Of a DNA stretch of 64,000 bases, positions 1-11,530 are shown piece after piece (position 1 is the first letter of the stretch; the number at the start of each line of letters is the position of its first letter). This stretch comes from Isoetes taiwanensis. Taxonomy: Eukaryota > Streptophyta > Lycopodiopsida > Isoetales > Isoetaceae. The translations under genes and the position numbers were made by a program. The notes under the pieces were generated by a model. The model was not told the DNA's origin. It did no database searches and saw only the letters and a list, made by a program, of their open reading frames with translations. The DNA lies in assembly GCA_021234155.1 (NCBI GenBank), contig JAJEKV010000030.1, positions 940,901 to 1,004,900 of the forward strand, read 5' to 3'.

Positions 1-1943
1 AGGAGAAAAATACTAATAAGCAGGGATGTTGTGTTTGTGGAAGAGCAATTGTACAAGGATGTTAAGGATCTAAATTTAAAAGAAAAGGCTAAGCCAAGTG
101 AAATACAGAAAGCAAATGATATTGCTGATTTTGACAGTGATAATGATGATGAAAATGCAAACAAAACAGCTCAAGAGGGCATGAATTTTGATAATCCTAC
201 CCAAGAAGAAGCACAAGAAAGAATTACCGCTGTTAAACAAAGGAAATGGATGTCTGAGGCAGATAGGCTCAAAAAGGAATTGGCAGATAAAGGAATTATG
301 ATTAATGAGCATGGAAGAGAAGCTGATGGTAAAAGCAAAAGATTAGAGGCAATAGAAGAAGAGATGATTCCACATTTAATGACAGCCATGGAAATTGATG
401 TGCCACAAACTTTTGAAGAAGCAATGGGTAGCAGAAACAACAAACAATGGCAGATTGCCATGAATGAGGAAATATCTGCATTTAAAAATGGGCGGGAGCG
501 GTGAAGCAGGGCGGAAAAATAAGAATATTGTGGGAAACAAATGGATTTTTAAGATTAAGGAACTTCGGATGGATCGGGGAATACAAAGCGGGCTTGTTGC
601 CCAAGGCTTCACACAAAAAAGGAGTTGACTATAATGATACCTATTCTCCAATAGTAAAATTATCAAGCATTAGAATTATGCTATGGCCAACTCAATGATT
701 TTGGGAAGTTCGACATATGGATGTTATACTTTGCTTTTTAAATCACGAGTTAGAGGAAGAGATCTACATGAAACCACCTTTGGGATTTGAAAAAAAAGAG
801 GATAAAATTTGGAGACTAAAGAGGCGTTATATGGCCTTAAACAATCACCTAGAGCATGGTATACTTGCATGGACAATTATCTGATAGATCAGGGTTTTAT
901 GAAGCTAAATGGAGATGGAAATCTTTATGTCTACAAGCAGCATACTATTTTTGCCTTATTGCCCTTTATGTAGATGGATGTGTAATGTTTTCTAACAATT
1001 TGGATTGCTTGGAAATTTGCAAGAAGTTGCTCAAGTCCAGATTTAAAATGACAAATTTAGGGGAGTTGAAAAAGTTCTTGGGAATTAAGGTGACCAGAAA
1101 TCGAGATGAGAAAATTATAAAGTTAAGTCAAACAGATTATGTTCATGGCGTGCTTGATAGATTTAAGATGAAAAATTGTAACATGGTGAATACTCCTCTG
1201 GTTCCAGGCCATAAAATCAGCAAAGACATGTGTCCTACAACAAGTGAAGAAATTGAAGACATGAAAAAAATTCCTTATAGAAGTTTGATTGGCTGTCTAC
1301 AAGACCTGATATTGCCTTTGCAGTAAACTTGCTGAGTAGGTATAATAGCAACCCTGGATGACAGCATTGGGCAGTTGCCAAAAGTGTCCTAAGGTATTTA
1401 AAAGGAACAGCAGATCATGGACTTACATTCAGAGACAATGGACACAATATTGATGCATTTGCAGATGCTGACTGAGGAGGAGATGCTGATCAAAGACATT
1501 CTACCTCTGGTTATGTGGTGATGATTGGAGACAATCCTGTAAGTTGGAAATGCAAAAAACAAAATATTGTGGCTCTATCTAGTGCTGAGGCTGAGTACTC
1601 AGCAATAACACTTGCATCAAAGGAAATAATATGGATTAGGAGATTGTTGGAAGAATTTGGCATAACAAGTCATGAACCAACCACTTTGTGGTCAGATAGT
1701 ACCAGTGGAATTGCAATGACACAGAATCCAGTGCTTCATGAAAGATCAAAACATATTGAGATGAAACTGCATTTTATTAGAGAAATGGTTCAAAGGAAAT
1801 TGATTGCAGTGAAATACATTCCAACAGAAAGGCAGTTAGCTGACATGCTGACAAAAGCTCTCAGAGAATCCAGGTTTACCATGTTGAAAAATCTGCTGAA
1901 TATTCAAGGGACAGAAGTTAGTGTTTCTCTGATACAGTCGTGA
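1..1943 (+). pseudogene. Ty1/copia pol: reverse transcriptase and RNase H, broken
   Basis: Frame 1 is open from base 1 to 504 and holds the acidic connector plus the start of the RT domain (QTFEEAM..., QIAMNEEISAFKNG). The RT continues after frameshifts with VAQGFTQKKGVDYNDTYSPI (about 595-655), HMDV and ELEEEIYMKPP (about 710-780), then YGLKQSPRAWY in another frame near 830-862. The catalytic box reads YVDG (967-978) where copia RTs have YVDD, so the second catalytic aspartate is missing. The RNase H region follows: SLIGCL, LLSRY, ADAD-stop-GGD with TGA at 1473-1475 in place of a Trp codon, SSAEAEY, SKHIEMKLHFIRE, and LADMLTKAL near the C-terminus. The last ORF (1515-1943) is intact and ends at a natural stop just before the polypurine tract. 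The copia assignment is certain; activity is excluded by the lesions unless they are sequencing errors. Confidence 0.9.
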
Positions 1944-1965
1944 CAGCAAAATATGAATATTCAAT

Positions 1966-1975
1966 GATGGGGAAG
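1966..1975 (+). promoter_or_regulatory. Polypurine tract of the copia element
   Basis: GATGGGGAAG lies directly before a TGTAGAG LTR start, 23 bases after the pol stop codon. The position and purine content match a plus-strand primer. Confidence 0.65.
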
Positions 1976-2395
1976 TGTAGAGAATTATGGCATGCTCAAA
2001 GAACCATTAGGGAAAATCGGTCATTGAATATTTATGTTTAAGAGACCATGGTATCATGGTGTACATTAGATAATTGATATTATTTGCAGACTACCCTAAA
2101 TAGTAGCTCGGTGAACAGTATATCGGGCCAGGTGGATCCAACAACATCAATCTAGCAACCGAGCTGATTGATCAATGGGTAAGATACAGGGATTGCCCGA
2201 TTGCGGTGATCTCCAAGAATATTTAACCAGAAATTCATTATGTACAGTTACAGAGTGGAAGCGAAATCTTAAGTTGAAGTTTCGTGTTTGTTCTTTGAAT
2301 ATCTTCTGTTGAATACCTAATGTTTTATGTGTGACATTTGTAACTTTAGTAAAATAAAAGGCTAAGTTCATATTTGAATAGTTTATTATTTAACA
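1976..2395 (+). repeat. 3' LTR of the copia element (about 420 bp)
   Basis: The LTR starts TGTAGAG right after the polypurine tract. It is proposed to end ...TTTAACA at 2395, giving TGT...ACA ends and a length normal for copia LTRs. An AATAAA-like stretch (AAAATAAAAG) lies near 2351-2360. The 5' LTR is outside the window, so the 3' boundary is inferred from the ACA end only. Confidence 0.6.
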
Positions 2396-2961
2396 GCTCC
2401 TAGAAAATGCATCGAAGGAAGAGGATGAGATATTATCTTCTCAAAATGATTATACTTTCTACAACAAATCCAAACTGTCCAATATCCACCTCTTCATCTG
2501 GACCATTAAAGCCACCTCTTAATCTTCGTCCTTCCATTCTTCACCTCTTCATCTCTACTATACATTATTCTTTTATGCATACCATTGCCCCAAATAATAT
2601 CTCAATAGCCACATAAACATGTTGAACCACTTGTTGGTTCAACAATATTATATCCTCATACTCAATGACTTAGCCTTTACTATGCTAATAACAATATCAA
2701 TTTAGAGAAATGCTTGGTGCATTGAGCACCTTATTGTTTAAGATTAAGGAAGGCAATGTTTAAGCACACACAAAGGTGAGTATAACATGTTATTTAGTTC
2801 AGTCGAGGCAGAGTACAATATGTATCATCTGAATTTCTAGCTTTATCTTTATAGCTGACTTTGTCTTTGATCTGAAAATTGTATCTATCCATCCAACCAT
2901 CCATCCATCCATCCATCCATCTTTATTGATATAAATGATTAAGGATTCAAATTTGTTAAGG
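2396..2961. other. Non-coding, with a CCAT simple repeat
   Basis: I see no supported gene. A (CCAT)n tract with about nine units lies at 2888-2922. The ORF at 2407-2616 has low-complexity composition and no recognisable domain. Confidence 0.5.
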
Positions 2962-3535
2962 GGACTAGAATAGAGTAGAATAGAACAGATTTTTTTTAAT
3001 GCCCACTAAGCTAAACTTGTCCGAAGCTAATCCCAAAACTTTATATGATTTAGCTAAACTCCACAAATTTTTCCTCTCATACTTTCTAACATTTAGTTAA
3101 GCTAACTGAAGTTCATGTCAGAGGTTTTTGTGACGTGGGCACGAAAAACCTTAAGCTAACATTATTAGACTTTTTTTTTCCAACTGTTTTCATTACTTTG
3201 GTTATTTTCTTCGTGAAAACATGCTAAAACAATGTCTGCTAGCTAAATCTAAGACTCAAACTATTCCATGGATGCTAGGAAATAAATTATTAATCGTATT
3301 TCTTATTGCTTAAAATTTATTTAGTTTACATTCCAATTTTTTTTTATAGTTTCTTTATTTTTATAAATTTTCACTCTTACTTTCTAGCATTTGGCTAAAG
3401 AGCTCAAAGATTGGTGCTTGCCAGAAAAAAGTTAAACTAAAATTATTATTTTTTCCTCATTTTTTTCCATTTACTTTAGCCAACATTTTTTGAAGGTTTG
3501 CCAAATAGCTAAGTTAGCCCTTAAATTATTCCATG
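2962..3535 (-). repeat. Repeat core related to the 18.4-18.9 kb Helitron body, inverted
   Basis: About 530 bases (3005-3535) match 18390-18920 on the opposite strand, with the same AGCTAAACTC, CTCTCATACTTTCTA and ATTCCATG blocks in the same order. Both copies contain two internal half-repeats around TTTAGCTAAAC. No Helitron hairpin or CTAG end is visible at this copy, so it is either an internal fragment or a separate older element nested in the Helitron. The first 40 bases (2962-3005, minus strand) resemble the LINE tail found at 9500-9545: GTGGGCATTAAAAAAA followed by TCTATTC-like repeats. Confidence 0.5.
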
Positions 3536-4254
3536 CATGGGAGCATGTGAGAAAGCCATTATTGTTATTGATAAAGTAAACATCTTGAAGTTACGAGCGA
3601 AGAATGCAATAGATATAGCATATTCTCCTTCCACAATAAATGTGTTTAGCCTTAGAGAATTCTTGAAGGTTAAAACATTCTATAAACTATCATCTTTATG
3701 CTGGCATCAACAATTGCTATAAAGTAGCCATTATCACGAGTCTAGCTTGAGTTTTCATGCCATTGTGTTTGATTTAAGAAAGACAACTTTTCATTATTAG
3801 GAATGGGTGGGATTACCAAGTACTTACTGAGAGGGTCTACAATGCTAGTAGACACCATAATAACTAGCCAAGAAACTGTCATAATTAAGGAGAGCATTGG
3901 AGCAATAAATGATTTATATGTATATCCATTATGATCGAAAGGTATTCATTGTTATGAAGGATATGAGCTCCCCTAATGATCATGTTATCTTCTATAACCC
4001 ACATATATTGCCGATGATCCCCCTCATTGTAGCATACTATATAGGCGTGCTTATTCAATGTCAAGATGATATATCAAATGTGCCCGGGACCACTCTCTAG
4101 ATCCATGTCTGTAAATCACTTGTACATGAAAATTCATCTTTGGTATTGCTTTAAGCACTTTTTAAGTAATGAATAGTTTTCAAAAACTTGAAGTGATGTC
4201 GCCTTAGCAGCACCAATCTAGTTTCAGTTACATGTTTTTGCATCCTCAGTCCTT
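3536..4254. other. No gene recognised
   Basis: AT-rich sequence. Two short ORFs (3537-3722 and 3909-4100) show no domain or conserved motif. Confidence 0.4.
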
Positions 4255-4345
4255 CTTGGCCCTTTCATATATTCTTTCATGTAGTGGAGCCCATAGACCC
4301 TTTAGTCTTTGTGGGTGATAGAAGTCAACTCAATCCAATTCTATC
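4255..4345 (+). repeat. LINE 3' end (tail only)
   Basis: The stretch around 4277-4340 (GTGGAGCCCATAGACCC, then TTTAGTCTTTGTGGGTGATA, then a CAATCCAATTCTAT tail) parallels the 3' untranslated end of the LINE at 9365-9545 (TATGGGTCCCATGACC, TATTGGTCTTCGTGGACGTTA, CTATTCTATT tail). No coding part is attached, as expected for a strongly 5'-truncated copy. The match is judged by eye. Confidence 0.35.
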
Positions 4346-4626
4346 AGGGTAAAAGATCCATATCATCCATTCTTAAACCCTTTAGTGAACACATAATTGA
4401 AGAAAATATGAAGAGTCCTAGAATGGCCTTTCTCTCCTATCTCTCCTTCTATTCGTTTCTTTGAAGAATCCCCATTGACAAGAAGAACTGCCATCATCAG
4501 ATGAAGAGGGAACGGGGGAGGGGAAGGGCAATGGCATTAACATAAAATATTGGCCTCATTGGTTTAGTGAATAAGCATGCCAAAGTTTGGCGTTTTACGG
4601 TGGAAAATGTATAAGTGTGCCTCCAT

Positions 4627-5979
4627 TTACGAGGGGCGGAAGAAGAAGAGGGAAATGAAAAAAGGAGGGGGGAGGGGGTAATCTATCGGCTGTGGTTTAA
4701 TACGAATTCTCATTTCTCTGTTACATTCCCTATCGCATGGAACATGGTGGTGATGAGACAAAATAAATGTTTCAAAAAAATCTGCATATCCTAACATGTA
4801 GAAAAAGTATTCTTGATTCCCTCTAGCATTATTGCATGTGGTCAAACTGTCATGCATAGGAAATCTACCTAGAGTGATTCCAAATTTTTGCCACTTGCCA
4901 CTCTGTAGAAAAGTGACACGTAACATACCTATTTTGGCAACAAATATTGTAATTCCTTACCATAGCATCATACCTAGAATCTCTTTTCTCGCATTATAGA
5001 GTTCATGTTATATTTGATGAGTTTTTGTTTTATATACTATTGAGGAGTCCTAATACTGGTGGAAATATATTATGAAAATTATAGTACCTTTAACATAGTT
5101 TTTGACGAGAACGAGATACCTTCGGTTAGAGTGTAAGCATGTAACATGCCCCTCAATGCATGGCAAATAATTTATGATTTTGAATGTGACAAGTCTTAAT
5201 CTTAGTTTTTTATTCGAAACAAAGAACAATCACTTAACAGAATATGTGCATGTAAGTTGTGCTTCGGCCAATGTGATGTGTGTGAAAGGAGACAAAGTAT
5301 GAAAGAAGGAGCACATACTGTTGTTCAGCTTCAGATCTAATACTCGTTCCAAAAGTAGACCTCCAACTGTTCTCCCCATATTCGTCCAAGACATTGTAAT
5401 AAGTAATACCCTTGCTTTCTAAAGCATGGAGTAGATGAGGAACCTCCAACTTGAGCCTATCGTACACAATGTCGCCTCGCACGATTGGGGTAGTCCCATG
5501 TTTACAAGGGGCAGTTTTGCAAAAGAACATTATAACATCAGGATACATAGGTAGCTGTGTAATAGACTAAAAATAGTTAGATTCTCCTTACAACATGAGA
5601 TACAAGAACACATGATACTTACATATGCCATTTCATTGTGAAATCCGATCTCAACCTCACATGGTAGATCATTTGAGTACACGGCACCAATCACTCGTCT
5701 CCTAGTAGCTGCACCTCCTTCATAGCCAAAATCATTGTAGCCAAGAGCTGCTACTAGTTCATTAAACTCTGCTGCATTTTCAACTTTGAAACCTCTAAAT
5801 ATGATAGCTCCGACATTTTTTAGTTTGTCTAGAATCCATGCATGCTTTGCGTTCATTGCATCTGCCAAATCATTGAATCCCGAATGACATGCATTTGTTG
5901 GCTCAAATATCAGCGGGAAGAGCATGCCTTCTACTTCCTTTTGCTTTGGATGACTTGCCTCCTTGAATAACTCTCCCAT
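4627..5979 (-). pseudogene. Clavaminate-synthase-like (TauD-type) Fe(II)/2-oxoglutarate dioxygenase, 3' part missing
   Basis: Plant members of this family are soluble Fe(II)- and 2-oxoglutarate-dependent dioxygenases; the substrate of this one is unknown. Exon 1 (5623-5979, ATG at 5977-5979) starts MGELFKEA, carries VGAIIFRGF, GGAATRRRV and the first two iron ligands in HNEMAY, and ends at a GTAAGT donor. Exon 2 (5319-5554, acceptor ACACAG) continues in phase with MFFCKTAPC, GTTPIV and SWRSTFGT, ending before GTATGT. A possible exon 3 starts at 4900 (GKWQKFGITLG...ARGNQEYFFYMLGY), but no convincing donor follows. The C-terminal part that should hold the distal iron-binding His and the 2-oxoglutarate-binding Arg is not found downstream, where a LINE tail (4255-4345) lies. 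The two good exons are uninterrupted, so it may be a real gene truncated recently, or one whose last exon lies too far away or is too diverged to see. Confidence 0.75.
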
Positions 5980-7330
5980 CTCACAAGTTGGATCTCCACT
6001 TCAATATGCCCTTCTATATAGATATTACCATTCTCTAAGCACGTGTCCCCGAAAATTATTGAATCGAATCATTCCCAACATCAATCAAGTTCAATCTATG
6101 TTTAAATTCCATAATATGGAATTATATCCATAACCTAGCATATAGGAATTGGATGCATGCATCAACCATCAAATTCAAAAAGTATCATACCTTCTATGGG
6201 TCCCTTATAACGTGGCATGATAAATTCCTTTGAATGGATGCACTAGAAGATTTTATCCCTGACTACCATGCTATTGGGATACTTTTGTCCAAGATCATGA
6301 GCCATGATACTAGTAGTTTATTTGATCTAAGGTAAGGAGCCTACTATGTAGAAATGGATAGATGGATGTGAGAGGTGGGACCCTTGGTCAATGTCCCTAT
6401 AAATTTTTGCGGTCAAATCTATGACATCATATCGGTTCCAACATAAAATGAGAACTTCTAAATGTGAAGTTTCTTTACCTTGTCTATATATATATTAGAA
6501 GGTATGATTTGTATCACTTCGGTTTGTTGATTCATTGTAATCTTAAAGCAATACTAGTTTAAGTATTATCCACGATTATTATTTTGTGTACCTATAATGT
6601 ACTTTTGCTATGTTAGTGCGTGTGCTATGCTATTACACTATCTCTCAATTACCCTGTGCTATTCTAGTGAGGAACTTGCATAGTGATAAGACTTCGAATA
6701 ATATAAGCATTTTGGTCGCCATCATAGTGCACAAGTGTTTGTAAAGGAATATTGTTGAGGGCAACTGACTATAATCTCTATTAATTTGTGTATTCTAGGG
6801 AGAGATGTGCATGACAAAACTGATCAGCTCGCTGTCATAGGTTTTCATGTCACTCGATATCATTTTTTGCAAGGGAATATTGTTGAAGAGAAAGAAAAAA
6901 GGATGCACTACAACGAAGGATTCTCGCAGAGCACAAAAAACATCATCAATGTACAAATTGCGACACCTATTTCTCATTTCTAAACTACTCATCATTAGAT
7001 TCAACATAGTCTTAACATGTCTAAAATCTATAAAGGCAGCTCTGAGTCTTTTGTAGAAGAATGAATTGTTTCTAGCATCTCATGACATGATGCATCATTT
7101 GGTTTCTTCCTCCATTTCTTATTCTAATAGTCATGTAAATAATAGGATCCCTTTTTTGATGTTGACTCCCATGAGTATTCCACAAGAATCTTCTCATACC
7201 ATGGATCATGATTAGATTCTAACCCCATGGGACAAGTATCAATACCTATGTAGATCAAACTCCTCAAAAAGCTTATCCTTTATTGGGCCAATGTCTTCTT
7301 TCAATTGTTGTTCTAGTAGTCTAGGTAATT
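5980..7330. other. Intergenic, upstream of the dioxygenase gene
   Basis: No supported gene. The promoter of the minus-strand dioxygenase would lie here (5980 upward) but no clear TATA box stands out. A TATATATATA run is at 6486-6495. The short ORFs overlap on both strands and have no domain. Confidence 0.4.
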
Positions 7331-7430
7331 GGATGGATGGGTGGATGGATGGATGGATGGATGGATGGGGTTTTAACATCCATAGAGGTCAAATTGACCG
7401 TGGGACCCAAACAATAAAAGAGGCATCGAA
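7331..7430 (-). repeat. LINE 3' tail with a (CCAT)n end, minus strand
   Basis: Read on the minus strand, GTTTGGGTCCCACGGTC, then CTCTATGGATGTTAAAA, is followed by a (CCATCCAT)n tail (7331-7368 on the plus strand). It is the same order as in the LINE at 9480-9545, but with a tetranucleotide tail instead of CTATT repeats. Confidence 0.55.
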
Positions 7431-8204
7431 GGTCAAAAAGTACAAATAATAGATAATGATAATGCCAATGGTAATGGAAGGATACTTATGCTGATTCCCA
7501 TGACCATTCCACAACCTTCTTATACTATGGATCATGATCAGATTCCCCTTGCTGATATACCATATAGGACAAGTATCATAAACTAGTCTAATGGCAAAAA
7601 CATACCATTTTTTGCATGCTTGTGTAGATCTCCTCTAAGGGCTTGGCCTCTATTAAACTAATATAACAATAATCCTTATTAGGAGGGACTTGGTTGACAT
7701 TTATCAGTTCTCTTCCTAGCATGTTAGTGGCCTTCTTGCAATGCAAATGGCATGAGCTTACATTATGAAGAGCTTTTAGAAGTTTTTAAGCTAATCTATT
7801 TAATATACAAAAACAGATTTTTGTCATGTTTGTCTCAACTTCTAATTTGGACCATATCATGCTATAAATAAAAATAGCCAGTTTAGATTTTACGTTTTTT
7901 TTTTTAAATGAAGTCTTTTAGAAAATCGATTAACTGATGAGATAAGTTAGAGCACCTTTTCAATAAGGATGTCCAATTTTAGAAATGGTGCAATTCTACA
8001 TATAAAATGCAGATATGGGAAGCATGGAGGCTCACCGAAAAAATGTACTATGGAGTCAATTGATGTAGGAGTTGCGAGCAACAACATATGAAGTAGAAAA
8101 AGTTCAAAGGACTCTTAGATATGGGAATGATTTATGTAGTCTGGTTAAAAGTTGTAGGATCTTGATTCCTACCAAAACCCCATTCAAGGATCTAAATCCA
8201 AAAT

Positions 8205-8262
8205 AACATAGATGGATGGATGGATGGATGGATAAAAATTTAACATCCATTGAGCCACAAAA
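8205..8262 (-). repeat. LINE 3' tail with a (CCAT)n end, minus strand
   Basis: The minus strand reads GGCTCAATGGATGTTAAATTT, followed by TTATCCATCCATCC (plus-strand GGAT repeat at 8211-8233). This is a shorter relative of the 7331-7430 tail. It abuts the oppositely oriented LINE that begins near 8266. Confidence 0.45.
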
Positions 8263-8265
8263 GGA

Positions 8266-9545
8266 CTATGGACAGTACAATGAGCATGGCATTAAGCCAA
8301 AAACAAGAGGTTCGACAATTTGCTGCTATTGTGAAACATGATCTCCCTTTTGTAGTTTTTGTAGTTTTTGTTGAAGTTGTAGATAGCTACAAGTATCTTG
8401 GTGTAGAATTCTGTAAGAACACACTTTGGGAAGCGATTGTATTACCAAAGCCGGTGGTGTTGGATGGAGAGCACTCTATGCCATGCAAAACAATTGTTTT
8501 CGCCAAGAAATTCATGATTGGCCACGGAAAGCCCACTTGTTTTGGGACTTTGGTAGAGCTGTTTTTTCTTGTATGGTTCGAAGTGTGGGGGCACGCCATT
8601 AGTGCTAGTGCTTGGGAGAGCTTGGAGCGGGTGCAAAAGTCATTTCTACAGCCTTTGAGTTAAAACAAATGGTGCCCTATGCTATTCTTTTTACAAGAGA
8701 CAGGGTTTTGGCCTCTTCAACATTCCGCTATGAAGCGCCATCTCCACTATATCCGCAAGGTGCACCACATGGATGATGTTAGGTATCCTGTTCTTGCACT
8801 TGCCATGGCTGAATCTCCTCGGCGTTTGAAACGATGTTGGAAAGAGCATTGCACTACATGGTTTGCGTTGGGCAACATTGCAAACTAATCGCCTCGATGC
8901 TTGCCGATTCGATCCCGAGCTTTTGCAACAATATCTTAATGGTCGTTTTTTCTCAAAAGATATGGGACGCAGATTACTTTGGCCCAAGTGGCGGTCATTA
9001 TCATGCACACATAAATCCCACTTTGGCACGGGGGCCCCAAGCTTATTTGCTTGCTTCATTGTCCAGGAACAAGCTTGTAGCTATTACATCAATTCATACG
9101 GGGTCCCACAGCCACGGATTGAGACATGTAGATGGGAGCGGCCGCAATTCATGCGGCGAGACTATGTACTGTTGCGATTCATGGGTTATTGAAGATGAAA
9201 GCCATACTCTTCTGAGTTGCCCTGCTTTTGAGATAGTCCGGAATCATTTTTCGACCTTAGCATTCCATTCCACGCTTCCACAACTTCTCAGCACACCATC
9301 TGTGCATGACTTGGCATTATATATATTTGAGGTTCTAGATAAACGTTTGCAATTATTTAGCCCTCAGTAGTCATTATCTAAGCTTGTCTAGTATCATCAT
9401 TACTGCAAAGGTTTTTCCCTTGAAAACCTTTCGAGGCAGGGGTTTTTTAATCCTAGTAGTAATGATTGTACTAGCCCATTGTATGGGTCCCATGACCTAT
9501 TGGTCTTCGTGGACGTTAAAAAAACTATTCTATTCTATTCTATAA
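8266..9545 (+). mobile_element. 5'-truncated LINE: ORF2 C-terminal region and 3' tail
   Basis: Only the region after the reverse transcriptase core remains. Recognisable blocks are SYKYLGVEF (about 8382-8412), GWRALYAMQNNC and DWPRKAHLFWDFGRA in a second frame (8464-8570), EVWGHAISASAWESLERVQKSFL (8581-8650), then TNRLDACRFDPELLQQYL and further blocks in a third frame (8880-9130). The C-terminus has a Cys/His cluster, C-CC-H-C, within SWVIEDESHTLLSCPAFEIV (9150-9236), and the ORF stops at 9370. Such a C-terminal Cys/His segment is common in plant and algal LINE ORF2 proteins. The 3' untranslated part contains TATGGGTCCCATGACC and ends in (CTATT)n repeats. At least three frameshifts make it inactive. 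Confidence 0.8.
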
Positions 9546-9872
9546 AATGCTAGTTCAAAAGCCCTTTTGTTGTAAATAATTGCTATTGTGGATCTGACCT
9601 TCTTATGTAGATCCAACATTTTTTTAATGCAAAATCCTCATTCCTTTGGTGTAGATCTGGCGAGAGCTGCAAGCTTTTCTTTCAGAGTTGAAACATACAA
9701 CATATAACATAATTGAAACATGACAGAGTTTTACCTGCTTCATATTCTTTACCTGTTTAGTAGAATTGGTGGGTTGATCATTCCGCATGGTAGGAGATGT
9801 CATGTTGCGGCTTTGCAGAGCATGAGGCGACCCAACTTTTATTTTGTTTATCTCTATATAATAACAAACCTT

Positions 9873-9990
9873 AAGAATTAAAGTGAATTGAATTTTATCG
9901 TCCATAGAGATAAAAAAATCTTAGGACCCAATACAAGAAAGAGAGCACAACACATCCATTATTGCCTAGGATTACCCCAAAAAAAAAAGG
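9873..9990 (-). repeat. LINE 3' tail, minus strand
   Basis: The minus strand reads TTTTTTGGGGTAATCCTAGG, then GTATTGGGTCCTAAG, then CTCTATGGACGATAAAATTC with AATTC-type repeats. The TAATCCTAG block matches the LINE 3' UTR near 9448-9460 and the GGGTCC...GGACG block matches 9485-9515. The tail sequence differs from the other copies. Confidence 0.5.
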
Positions 9991-10189
9991 GAGTTTTCAA
10001 CGGAAAGACCTTAACAGTAATAGACTCGATGAAAAACTGTACATTTGTACATATCAATGTGATGATGCAAGATTTATATCATGACATGATTATGATAGTA
10101 AAGGGAGGATGGAAGCGCGCCTATTTTCTTAGAAAATTTGTCTTTACTCTTATGTTTGAAGTATTCTCTTGGCCAAATTTGTTCAGAGT

Positions 10190-11530
10190 TCGAATTTTGC
10201 TTTCTTTGATCTCAATTTTCAGAAGGTTGCTATTGTAGATCATTGAGTTGTTTGAGGAGTTGTTGATCATCATTTATGGTACCATAGTGAGACAAGAATG
10301 CCACTTTCATTTCTAGCCAGCTTTGTTTCCAATGACTTTTATTGGCCATGAACCATTGATGGGGAGCACCACGTAGCGTGGTGGAGAAGATATGAAACTT
10401 GATCTGGGCTTGAGAGTGCCCATTTAAAACAGTGAAAGCTTCAAATTCCTCTATGTGTGCCTGAGCACTTTGCTCGAGAATGGACTTGCCTTTAGCATTG
10501 CCAAAAATTAGGATATGGAAGTTTGAGATGTAGAGCCGTGGAGGTAACTTGAGTGACGTTGAGGCACAACAGAGGGCCGTGAGCAAGGCATCTGCGTTGG
10601 AATAGTAAACCCAGGAGGTCCAGAAATTTTAGTGTTATTTGGAGCCATATCCTATGCACCCTCCTCTGTCAAAATGAGATCATCAATGTTGTACACATTG
10701 ACAGGAGATTGAAAAGATAGTGATGACTAAAATTCATGAACATTGTTAGGACCAAAAGAAACCTGAGAGTAGCCCATACCATGTTGTGTTGAAGACGGTT
10801 GCGAAGACAACGACATCTGCACAGAAGGAATATGGATATAAGTACTCTCCGGCATTTGAAAATATTGAGGTGTCTAGTGCACGGGAGTGTGATGCGGTGA
10901 TTGAGGTTGGAAGGAATGTTGACAATTTGGAGACGACCCCGGCCTTGAAAAGACTCAAGGAGTAGGAGGTGCCGAGTGAGCTCGGGCGAAATTGACCTTC
11001 TTTAATGTCATAGTCTCCATCGTAAGGATCTCGAGCAGCTTCCCTGCATTGATGGCGATCTAATCTAGCCGCAGTTTGGCAGAGAAGCTCTTCCTGGGTG
11101 AAAGCATGAACAGACATCTTGAAGGCTGAAGAAAAGAACGAAGACCTAGTGGCAGCGACAATGTTTGTCATGCGGGATTTTGCAAAAGAGATAAGAACAG
11201 AATGAACAAAACAAGAAACAAGGAGACTGTGCCAAGATAAGAATCCCTTGAGTATCATAAGAAATACATGAAGTCTCGTGAGATGCAGAGACAAAAAGTT
11301 GAAACAAGACAATACTAAGTCTCATCTAAAACTTAAGGTCTAACTCTACCGATATATACAGTACAACGGCCTCAGGCTTAAAATAGGCATATGGCAGAGC
11401 CTTTGTGATCTCGATCACCAACTCCTGGATCACTTGCTTGATTTGAGGGAATTTTATCAGCGGCGTCATGAGTGCCGCGAATCCTGGTAAATTAGGGTCG
11501 TATCCACAGGTGTGGTCATATGTCACCCCT
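10190..11530 (-). mobile_element. LTR-retrotransposon gag fragment (Retrotrans_gag type)
   Basis: The minus-strand ORF 10230-10586 contains the conserved core of plant gag proteins: AHIEEFEAFTVLNGHSQ, then FSTTLRGAPHQWFM, then SWLEMKVAFLSHYG and a QQLLKQLNDL end, cut by a stop at 10230 where the domain should continue. Upstream on the same strand, ORF 10746-11312 holds a segment beginning MSVHAFTQEELLCQTAARLD with acidic and basic stretches, plausible as a gag N-terminus. An ORF at 11326-11526 reads through what may be an LTR end. No protease, RT or matching LTR pair is seen, so this is an isolated fragment. Gag assignment of the core is good; the N-terminal part is inferred from position. 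Confidence 0.6.

Larger units (their letters stand above)
1..2395 (+). mobile_element. Ty1/copia LTR retrotransposon, 3' part with 3' LTR
   Basis: The 3' half of a Ty1/copia element enters the window at its left edge. The order is the integrase-RT connector, copia-type reverse transcriptase, RNase H, a polypurine tract and a TG...CA-bounded LTR. This order (RT and RNase H last, next to the 3' LTR, with no integrase after them) is diagnostic of copia rather than gypsy elements. The coding part has several frameshifts and in-frame stops, so it is a dead copy. The 5' LTR, gag, protease and integrase lie outside the window. Confidence 0.9.

Noticed and set aside
2888-2922. (CCAT)n as another LINE tail
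   Set aside because: The LINE 3' block that precedes such tails elsewhere is not present on either side here.
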